From positions 930,001 through 994,000 of the forward strand of contig JAHQIY010000013.1 of assembly GCA_019054805.1 (NCBI GenBank): a DNA stretch of 64,000 bases, given 5' to 3'. The DNA is from Brachionus manjavacas (lineage: Eukaryota > Rotifera > Eurotatoria > Ploima > Brachionidae). Positions within the stretch are counted from its first letter, which is position 1. Every line of letters starts with the position of its first letter. The notes under the pieces were generated by a model, which did no database searches, was not told where the DNA came from, and saw only the letters and a program-made list of their open reading frames with translations. The position numbers and the translations under genes are program-made. Shown piece after piece: positions 9,955-20,700 of the stretch.

Positions 9955-10150
9955 CAGATAGCACTTAAGTTTTGAATTTCCGGAACCGTATGTCCGCCAT
10001 TTGGTTTACGCGTTAGTTGACCGTTTAACAATGTTAATGTAACTGTACTTGCAGCATCTAAAGCGGATTGATTCATCGTGGTTTTCTTCGTTTCGAGTAA
10101 ATTTAACAAAATTTAAATGAACAGAAGTTCTATCATTGTCTAAAAATTCG
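9955..10150 (-). pseudogene. Unrecognised coding-like fragment
   Basis: A block with clearly higher GC than its flanks. The minus strand has two overlapping open stretches: one reading LDNDRTSVHLNFVKFTRNEE, the other reading NGQLTRKPNGGHTVPEIQNL before a stop. They look like one coding sequence broken by a frameshift. No family was recognised. A transposon or pseudogene origin is likely because it adjoins a LINE fragment. Confidence 0.25.
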
Positions 10151-10828
10151 AAAAAACTTCTTCAGCATTTTCCATTTTTTTTAAAGGAATTAAAGACTAT
10201 TTTGTTTCAATCTTTGATAATTTTCCATATGTATTTTGCAATTATTAATAGACTCAAAAGGTACAAGGTAAATTCATTTTTAGCAAGATTGTTAAATTTG
10301 ATTTTTTTTAATTTTTAAAATAGTGAATATCTTTTAGTATTTAATTTTAGTAATTTTTTATAGTTCCTTTTTAGGAAAGTTATTATTTACTGGGTAACCA
10401 GCTTAACCATGAGCGTTTAAGTTAACAAGGAGAATAAATAGCTGCTCCAATGCGTCTTTGGAGGAGATCGTATTGTAAACATTGCACAATGATAAAATAA
10501 TCACTAGAAAATTTCATTGTTTATTGTAAATAGAAAGAAAAAAAAAAGTTGAAAAAAATCGGTTTATAATGAGCCAGTAATCTTAAACAACTTTGTGCGA
10601 AATTACCACATAAAAAATAATCATCTTGAATATACACACATTTCACATTGTCGCTTCACCTTCATAAAAATCATTTAAATATATTTTTATATATATATAT
10701 ATATATTTATATATAAAATCAATATATACACCCTGAAATACAAGCAAAAAAAAAAGGCAATTTCATAAATATTAAATTTTAAATTTTATTTTTTGGTCCA
10801 TTCTTTTTTGGTGTGGTCTAATTTAAAT
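10151..10828. other. AT-rich spacer downstream of ATG2
   Basis: No gene seen. It contains an alternating AT run at about 10681-10715. Confidence 0.55.
10785..10790 (-). terminator. Poly(A) signal AATAAA of ATG2
   Basis: AATAAA on the minus strand about 40 bases past the ATG2 stop codon, the expected spacing. Confidence 0.45.
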
Positions 10829-11730
10829 TCAATTAAAAGTAATAGTTTTCCACTTTTGGTCGTCATCCTTTTTCTCATCGGGCTTCAGCTGCTTGCGTAT
10901 GCCGCTCAGAATATTGCAGGTGGCCTCGGCGGTGAGAACGATGGGCGCGAGGGCAGTGGGCGGCAATTGCCTGAGAGCGCCGCCGATCGCGCCCGGTATG
11001 CCCTTGTGCTCGCAGCCGTGGCTCACCTCGCTCATGAAATTGGCGGCCGTGTCGCTGAAGCCCTCGTAGAGGACGTAGTAGGCGTTGGCGAGGCCCTCGC
11101 GTATGTCGTTGGGCTGGCGGCGGATGCGCACGTACCGATTGGGCCCGACGCCCGTGAACAGCGTGTCGACAATGGCGGAGCCGTGGCCGTGCGCGATCAT
11201 GTTGGTGGCGCGGTGCGGCGTGACCAGGTCGTAGAAGAACTCGGCCACGTTCTTAGTCGCCTGGAACATGCGGTTGGTTAGCTCGATGGTGGCCAAGACG
11301 GTGCATGTGGAGAAGGCGGCGGAGCCCTTGCGAATGCCGAAGAGAACGCGGCCGTCCCGCTTGTACTGCTCGATCGGACACAAAATCAAGTATGTGAAGC
11401 CCTCGAAGAACTGGATCACCGAGTTGAAGATGCCCCATCCTTTGATCAGGTTTTTGATCTGGTTGCGCTGTATGTCGCCGATCCACTCTTTGACCAGAGC
11501 GTGCAGCAGCTTGTCCATGCCGAGGAAGCCGCGTCGGTAGTACACTCGCTTGAGCTTGATCTCTGTGTTGCTCAGCTGAACGACCACCATCAGCAGTTTG
11601 GTCAGTGTGTCCATTTTGGTGTCCGGCCGCTTGTCATACTTGCCGCTGAAGTCGAACTTGATGAACAGGTCCGGTGCCAGGATAAAGTTGCGGATGTAGA
11701 TTTGCGGCGGTGGCGGCGGCTGCGCGGGAC
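10829..11730 (-). CDS. ATG2: ATG2 exon 4 (C-terminal conserved region)
   Basis: Encodes residues about 1,765-2,064. After a proline-rich linker (PAQPPPPPQ) comes the conserved block YIRNFILAPDLFIKFDFSGK, then ELKLKR-like NTEIKLKRVYYRRGFLGMDK, PIEQYKRDGRVLFGIRKGSA, and the near-universal QLPPTALAPIVLTAEAT with RKQLKPDE close to the end. This region carries membrane and lipid-droplet targeting in the family. The acceptor ATAG at 11731-11732 gives the required phase. The stop is TGA at 10829-10831. Confidence 0.95.
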
Positions 11731-14700
11731 CTATCCAGCAAAATGAAGACATTAATAGAATAATTTAAGCTTTGTTGAATTTCGGTAAAAGATTTTTAGT
11801 TGACCAAAATTTTTTTTTTCTCTTAATAAATTTTAAGCTTTTAAAAGATTTTTGTCAAAATTTAATTCAATTTTTTTTGTTATTTTTTAGTCTAAAATTG
11901 TCACAAGTCAAGAAGTTTTTTTGGAGTATTAAAATAAAATTAATAAAATAGCAGACTAGAAAGTTGTTAGCCACACTTCAAGCACTCACTTACTTGATGA
12001 TCATCTCGTGTTTAAATCATAGATAGAGAATACATGCCTTTGTTATTAATCAACACGCCTCGCAATACTCCTAGAATCAGAAAGGAATTCTATTCTAGAT
12101 GATTCATTATTTCTAACAAGATACAGATGTCAATGCTATATATAAGAAACGAACACAACCCTATAAAAGACGATATATGATATTACATTATATTTATATT
12201 ACATTATTGCAATAAACTATTAAACAACTATCCTTCCTTGTTATGCTTCCAGTGGCACAAAAATACAAACGCAAGAATAATCAAACATGATTTCAAAAAC
12301 ACTTTGCTTTTAAGCAAATATGAACTACTTCATCTTATTGAAAAATAAATACTGTTTTTATTTTTTAAACATTTTTCATTATTTCACAAATAAAAATTAA
12401 ATTTTGGAAAAAAAAACAATGGATTTCGAAAATTCTGAGGAGTCTAACGAAGCTAGTGGATCGAATGAGGTAAATGTAATAAAATGGATTAATTTTGAAG
12501 ATAACTTGACGGAAGATGAGATTAAAAGATACTTAGACAAAAGTCAAGCAAATGAATCGCACAACAGGCTTTTGACTTTTCTAATTTGTTTAATCTCATT
12601 TTCAGTCAAAAAAATAATTGTCATAATATTTTCTTAATTTATTTAGATACATTTTTTAATTTATAAAAAAATATTATTTGGTATTATATATATTTGGTAA
12701 AAATTAAAGATATTTACAATAACCAAGGACGACCAAAAATTCGTTTGCATTTTTGTGCATTTTTTGCGTTTTTCGAATTTTTAATGGGAAAATTAAAGTG
12801 AAACTTAAAATTCTTTATAGATTTCCTAATTTGTATTGATTTAAATATTTTTTTAATTACTAAAAAATTTTTTTTTTAATAAATCAAATGTAGCATTGTG
12901 AAGCAAAATTGCTACATCAGCAATAACTACTTTGTAATGAAAGCGATCAGGATTTAATTAATTTTAATAAATTTTGCATTTTAGTCGCATTTTTTTTGGT
13001 CAAAAAATGCGTTTTTGGTCGTCCCTGACAAAAACACACTTTGGGTTTATATTCTATTTTTTTTAATTATACTTAAAGGTATTTGGAATCGTATTCTTCG
13101 TGTTTATTTTGATATTTTTTTATGTTTGCCAAAATAAGTATGCCTAAAATATAGAAGCAGATAGCCAATTTGTCCCTTTTTAATTTTTCGAGTTTTCAAA
13201 CACTAAAGATACTTAAAGATAGATCTTAGAATTTTCAAGCCTTTTTCTTTACAGATCGAAAATAGATCAAAGATAAACATTCAGTGTTACTTTGATTGAA
13301 TGGTGCCTTGAATGTAACAACAATGGACTAACCGACTCGATAAAATACTATTTTTATTTAATAGAATATTGTATGTTGAATAATCTTAATCATTTTTTTG
13401 TATATAACAAACTGAATTTTTTACTTAATTGTAAAATGGATATTTAATTTTCTATTAATTTTTATTTCAATTTTTCCATGGGACTTAAACTTTAATTAAA
13501 TCAATAAATAAAATACAACTTAACCAAAAATGAGTAAATACATTTAAATTAAATAATCTATAAAAGGTCAATTTTTTTGAATTTTAAGTCTTTGGCTTTG
13601 ACTTGACTTGAGACATGTGACTTTTAAGCAACTCTGATTACCACTAATTTTTGGTGAGTGGTTTACGATAAAATTGATTTTTCAAACCTCCAATTTTTAA
13701 CTTTGTTCTTCAAATTCCTCCGGGAGGATTTGAGATTTAAACCTTATTGCTTACTTCACTTATTAAAAGGGGCTGATCGAAAAATTACACCATCAGCTCG
13801 ACACATGGATACATGGAACGGCAAAATAATCATTTGGCCATCTCTTAAACTTAATGGAACGGCAAAATAATCATTTGGCCGCCTCTTTAACTTAATGGAA
13901 CGACAAAATAATCATTTGGCCGCCTCTTAAACTTAATGGAACGACAAAATAATCATTTGGCCGCCTCTTAAACTTAATGGAACGGCAAAATAATCATTTG
14001 GCCATCTCTTAAACTTAATGGAACGACAAAATAATCATTTGGCCGCCTCTTAAACTTAATGGAACGACAAAATAATCATTTGGCCATCTCTTAAACTTAA
14101 TGGAACGGCAAAATAATCATTTGGCCGCCTCTTAAACTTAATGGAACGACAAAATAATCATTTGGCCGCCTCTTAAACTTAATGGAACGGCAAAATAATC
14201 ATTTGCTGTCCACATGGAACGGAAAAAAAAAGAAAAACACTTAAGATCAAGTTACCTTTATTCTGAAAGCTGTCCTGGACATGACTGAGTGTTGGGTCAG
14301 GCGAGTTTGGAGTCTCCACAGGGTTCACCTTTAAGTCCTTGCTGGCCAACTGGGTGAAAAACTCAATCAAAAAGACCAACGAGTCCTGGTCGATGGCAAA
14401 GCGCAGCGGCTCAATTGACACTTTGATGTCGCACTCGAGCAAGCGCTGCGCGTCCAGAGACCGCGAGCACAAAAACTTAAAAAAGACCATGTTTGAATTG
14501 GCGTTGTTCGGATACGCTTCGGACTCGTATCTGAACAAAAATTTGTTGAATGACGACGTGCTCAGCTTGTCACGTATGACTACATCGCCGACGGCCAGCG
14601 CGATCCGATACAAACAAGCGGTGTCGGTGGCCGTGGCCGTATCGCTCAAATCGGCATAGATGTCACACTTGGTCTTTACTTTGTGCAGGGCTATTTGCAT

Positions 14701-17700
14701 ACAAATGTCCAAATTGCGATTTTGACCGCCTCTCGTCAACCACGTCAAATTGTCGTACTTTTTGACGATGCGACCGCCCGCTTTGCTAAACTGAACGCTG
14801 CTCGACGTGTACGACACATTCGGCGACACGGACACACACTGCTCGCTGCTCTGGCCGCTCGGGCCACTCGGGCTCGTCTCAAAGTCGCTGCCCGCGTACA
14901 AAAACCAATTGAGCGAGAGCTCTTGTATGCTGAACACGTTGAGTGGACACGGATAGGACTCGGGCGCCTTTAGCACGTCTATCTTGGTCAGTGGCTTCTT
15001 AAAGTGGTCCTCTCTAATCTGGTAATTGTTGCTGGTCAGTGTTTTGATCTCGAAGTCTTGATTGAAGCGCGGCGGCTCGCCTAGGCCCGCTACCACTTCG
15101 ATTATGTCAAAGTCACTGACCAAATCTTTGTCTTCGTCGTCGTCGTCGTCGTCAGGATCGAACAGCTCGGGCTGGTAGTGGTCGTCGCGCTTTTTGAACA
15201 CTAGTTTTCGGTGAGCGAACGGCTCGTCTAGTTGGAACTCGTTGTCGAAGACGGTTTGGTCGCGTGACTCGTCGTGGGGCTGCGCGATCGGGTCCATGGC
15301 CTCTTTGACCATGTCGCTGATGACTGTGGTGTCGCTGGTGAGCGACGGCGTGGTGAGCGATTCGTGCACGTCGCCGATTAGTGTCGGCTCGGCTGGCTCG
15401 CAGCGGAGATCGCCGTCGCTGACTATGTAGTTGATGAGCTCGATTAGGGCGAAGGCTGAGTCCACGCACGTCCGAAATTGGATCAGATTGGAGCGGATTT
15501 TTATGTCGAGTGCGGCGCTGCTTGGATGCACCTCTCGCTTCTCGTCGTTGATCAAAATTCTCAGCTCGAACAAGTCGGTGTTGGCCACACAAACAAAGTC
15601 TTGTTTCAGGTCGCACTTGTCACTGGGCACCACACGCGACAAAAACAAATAGATATCCTCAATGTTGAAGACAAGAAGAGTGGAGCTGGACTCGGCAGTG
15701 ACGTTGCTGGACCAGTGGAGCGACTTGAATCCGACAAAGGCCCGCGTGTTCAAATGCACCGGCTCGTAGAGCACCGAGCTGTTGGCCACATTCAAATGAA
15801 GCTCGGTGACCACTAGCGGCACTTGGTAGCCGAGCACAGCAATATCGCTCAAATTGAACAAGTCAATCAATTGAAATATCCAAAAATTGCTAGCCTCGGT
15901 GAACACGTGATGCAAGCACAAGTTGTTGAAGTTGAGCGCCACGGTCACCTCTTTTTTGTTGGCGCTCGGCTTGTACTTTGACTTGATGGCAATTGAGACG
16001 CTGGGCGCCTCTGTGCACGAGTTGAACAGCGCTTGACAAACAGCGGGCTCGTTTTGTCCGATTAGGAGACGCGTTGTGGATGTTTGAAAGAGAGCGTCGA
16101 AGGACGCGTAGTTGCTTGGCAATTTCAAGAGCGACACTTTGTTCTCGTGGCCAAGCTCAATTTTGTCCGTGTATATTGACATTAGTTGTTTTTCGCTAGG
16201 CTGCTGTTGATCGCCTTCTTTTTCACTTTGCGAGTTTGTGATGCACATTTGAAAGTTGCTCGCTTTCACATCGAACTCGCCATGCTTTATTCCATCGGAC
16301 ACTTTTTCGCCCACCACCATGCACTTCAGATGACACGTGTCCACTTTGACGCACACGCACAGCAGGTTTTTGCTGGGCCTGTCGGCTCGTTTGGTCTTCT
16401 GGCAGCTCTCTGTCTCGGCACTGTCGTCGTCGCTGTCGCTCTCTTTGTCCTGTTTGGAGAGCGCGGCCGGCCGGCACTCGTGGAAACAGTGCTCGTCGGC
16501 CAGGTCGCCGTGCAGGTTGATTGAGTTGGTGGCAAAAAAGTCAGTGTCCATGTCGGCCTCGATTAGTTGGCTGAGGCTGGGCGCCACAAAGCACTTGTTC
16601 ACACTGTCGAATTGGTACATGCTGGACTCGAGTGGACCGAGCACACTCGGCACAAACATCAACAGGTCGTTGAGAACACAGTTGTATATGTCGTTGAGAA
16701 AATACTGGTCAGTTATGAGCAATTTAACCTGGACATTAATAGAAAATTGGTCAAATGGTTAAAATTTTATTTATTAGAAATTATTTTAAAAAAATTAAAA
16801 AATTTGAATTTTTTTTAGATTGATCTTTTGATTGATTGAAATTTTTTATTATTTGAAAAATTTTTAGACAAATTTCCAATCAACATATATTTTGGAAATT
16901 TACTCTATTTTGATAAATCAAAATAAAGGATAATATAACATAGTGCGACATAGACGGTTATTGCACCTTTTTTCTCATGTCAATTATTTAATTTTTTTTC
17001 TATTTTCAAGGTTAATCAGTAGGCTAGTGCCCTTATCTATTGAAAAGACAGATTAACTCTTTATTTATTTCAATTAAAATAAATAATTCATTAAAATACA
17101 AAATATCAAAATGCTTTATTTAAAAAGGTTGTTAAAAAAGGAAAAATTTAACTAATTTAATTAATTGATTTGAAAAAGTTTTTGTAAACCAATTTAAATT
17201 TATCAAAACTTTATAAGAAAAATTGTATTTATATTATTAAAAATTGATGTTTTAAAATGATTGAAGGATATACATAAACGATCAATAACAAAATTATTAA
17301 TTAATTTTTGGAAAAATCATTAAAAGTTATCTCTCCAAACTTTGTTAAATTAAAGTTAATCAAAAAAGAGAATTTAATTTGTATTTGAATTTCAAAATAC
17401 AAATTTAAGACAAATTTAGAATCAACATCATAATGTCCAACTCCTATCCCCTTTAACTGTGACTTCTTTTTAAGTGGTAAAAAGCTGAATATAGTTCCTA
17501 GTATAGAATATTTAGGATTTGTTATCAATTCAAATTTAGACTTTAATCCATTTGCAATTGACAAATTTAAGCAGGTTCAGAAATCTTTCTTCTCTGCGTC
17601 GTTTTTGTTAAATAAGATGAGTCATGTTTCCCCTTCTCTGAAAAGTTTCATTCACAAAACATTTTGCCTTTCTCAATTCACATATGGTCTTGAAAACCTA

Positions 17701-20700
17701 ACACTGGACAACAAAACCCTCAAAATTCTTAACATTGATCAAAACAACCTTGTTAGACAAATGTTTAACCTAAAATCTAATCGTCACATGTCTGGGATCC
17801 TAAAAGTTCTTAGACTTTTTAAAATTGAGCAACTGTATCTTTTTTCCGAGATGTCTTTCATCAGTTCTATTGGGTTCAATCATTTGTCATCACAAATATT
17901 TAAGTCTTTATGCTATAAAATTAATAACAATTTTCATTGCTCTCCCCTTTCCTTTGGAAAAAATCTAAAGCGATTGTTACAGTTCACTAAAAAAAAATCT
18001 TGACTCAGTAATAAAGAGTATTAGTCAGCTCAAGCTGGATCTTAAGTGGCACTTTTATATTCGTGACGGCATCTCGGACTCTCTTTGTTTGAATAACTTA
18101 AGATTCAAATCTTATAAAAACCTTCTAAATGAATTAATCAAACCAAATTAAATCAGTTAACTTCTTCTGGTCCAGATGAGGTTTTATCAATGACTGTATC
18201 TTTTCCTTTTTCTACTTTTTATCTGTATTTAATTTTACTTTCTTTTTATTTTTATGCAGAACTTTAATTTTAATTTTTATTTTACTTCTCCTAATGGAGG
18301 TTAATTTGAATTAAATAAATAAATAATGTGAAAGTGAAAATAAGGAACAAAAGCGAAAAAATTTCCAATATTATGCACCAAGAACCCTTCAATAAATAAA
18401 CTTAAACTACTAACAAGTCCAAATCGACTTTTTGAGTTGAGTGAGAAATATTTCAGAGCACGATTGAGCCATTCTGTTCTTTTAATTTTTTTAATTAAAC
18501 TTTTTTTTGATTTTTTTTGTATTTTTTATTCTGAAGGAGCATTAGCTCGGTACAGATTTACAGATAAATAAAATAACAATCCACTAAAATATGTTCTATT
18601 CAATTACTTAAAGATGCTTTTTTAAATTTTATTTTTTTTATTTAATTTTTTTCTATTTTATTCTCACATAAAAATTAATTTTTTTCTTTATTTTATTCTA
18701 TTGAAACTTTTAAATTTACTTCTACTTAAAAGAAGGTTAATTCAATTAATAAATTAATCAATCTTACTACAGAAAAATGAATTGCATACATCAATAGATT
18801 AAAAAAGAATCTCACCTGAGAAATTTCAAGGCTAATGGTGACTAGCGAATTTTGCATCGACTGACTGGCAAACGTATGCATTTCAGCCTTGGTCCCGGCG
18901 TTAACAATGCGTCTATTTTTCTCGCTGGAAATGACGGTGTAAGTGCTGGAGAAGGGCCCACACTTGGCCTGCTCATGCTCCTCGTCATCGCTCTCATTTT
19001 CATTCATAGCCCTGCTCACGTTTATGTCGCGCTCGTACTGCATAGTGTCACGCTCCCCGCTGCCGTCCAACCGTTCACTTGGCTGCTGCACACGAAACGG
19101 CACTTTGATCTGTGCAGCGATGCCATGCACCAGGCCAAAGTGAATGGGCCGCTCCTCTCTACTAAATTGATAGTAAGCGTTTACTTGGCCCGCGCTCACT
19201 CTCATCACCAGATCGCTCTCCGCTGCCTTCCTATTCTGCAGCGTCTCAAACCCGATGCCGAACAAGTGCAGCGTGAGCAGCTGCTCGCGCAGATTGCGAA
19301 ACTCTCCCATTGTCTTCATTTTGAAGCTGGCTCTGGTACTGTCCGAGTGAACTATGTTCGTTTGGTACAAGCGGCTCAGATCGGCGATCGGAAATCGCAC
19401 TGCCACCTTCACACACTGCTCGCACTTCACCTCCACATTGCGCGTCCTAAGCCCGAGATCACTCTTGGCGGTGACGTCAGTGCGCTGGGCCGATCTCATC
19501 TTGCTGGTGTCGTTGAGAATGTAGAAAAGGCGATCGACGATGGAGATGTCGAGCTCGATGGCAAGGCTCTGGTGGACGGTGAGGACAATGTTGTCGAAGG
19601 AGCGAGCGAGCAGGTCGTGAGATCGGTGCGGCTCGCTCGGCTCGTACACAGTCACTTGGGCCTTGAGGCACGCTTGCTCCATGGGCATGACCGAGAAGTG
19701 CACGAGCTCAGTGATCTGGGCAGTGCGGCTGAGCTCAAGGGCGGCCGACGATCGTAAAGTGTTCGTGGGCGCCACTGGCTTGGAGTTCAAGTACTCGTTT
19801 AGCTGTGCGTAGCCGACGGACACGGCCAGATCGTTAAGAGAGTAGTGCTGGGCTTTGGTGCGCTCGTTGATTTTTTGAGTGAGGCACATGGTGATGGGCT
19901 TGAGCAGGAGCAGGAAGTGGTCGTTGAAGGCACTCGCTTGGTGGTACTTGGTGCATTCGGGCCGGATGTCACTCTGGGTTTCGATGGTGCTCGACCAGTC
20001 GAAGTAGAAGTCGGACACGTGCTTGATGCGCTGGACGATTAGACGCGAGGCTTTGTGCGTTGGTGGTGGATCGCGGTGAAGCACGGTGACCGAAAGTTGT
20101 CTTAGTGTGACCTTGAACGTTTGAAATAGATTGTGGTTGGAAGTGAGCTTGATGGGATCGTTTTGCAGCTGTTCGATGTTTTCTTTCAATTGTTGGCCGA
20201 ACGATTGCGGGTGAAGGTCGTTTGGGTTGGACGGAACTGTTTTCGCGTCCGCCATCATCGAGTAGAACATGGCCGACTCGGACGTTCCATCGCTCGCTTC
20301 ATATATGCTCTTGAAGTTGTCCGAGTCCGTTGAACTGATCAGTGTCGAGTAGTCTGATGTCGTTTTTGTTGTTGTTTCGCAGCTGGTTTCGCCACGCACC
20401 GGCTTTTTAATTCTTAATAAACAGAATGGTCAATTTTTTAGCTACGCTAATGATTAATAACTCAAATTCAAGAGCGCAAAAAGTTCTACATGATACAATT
20501 TACAGGAGTCCAAAAAGTAAAAAGGACAAGAAATTAGGCGACTTCGAAAAAGAGCAAAAAACCCGTTTTTTTACAGTTTTCAAATAGGTTTTATGCAATC
20601 AATTTTTCGAATTTTGGAATACCGAAGTTACCACTAGAAAGATCTTGAAATTTTCTTGACTTTGGCTTTTACAGATCCAAAAAAGGTCCAAGATTTGAAC

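Noticed and set aside
10793..11281. 162-codon plus-strand ORF opposite ATG2 exon 4
   Set aside because: Antisense shadow of the strongly conserved ATG2 C-terminus.
11965..12290. Complete LTR retrotransposon
   Set aside because: Promoter-like and poly(A)-like motifs are present but no second LTR, no gag or pol coding and no target duplication could be found. Only an LTR-like block is listed.
13812..14205. CRISPR-like array
   Set aside because: The 41-bp units are direct head-to-tail repeats with no unique spacers, in an intron of an animal gene.
15152..15616. 154-codon Arg-rich minus-strand ORF inside ATG2 exon 3
   Set aside because: Alternative frame of the ATG2 coding sequence with biased Arg/His/Ala content and no conserved motif.
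18852..19757. 301-codon plus-strand ORF opposite ATG2 exon 2
   Set aside because: It lies entirely antisense to a conserved GC-rich coding exon. Its composition (His/Leu/Val-rich) is typical of a shadow frame.
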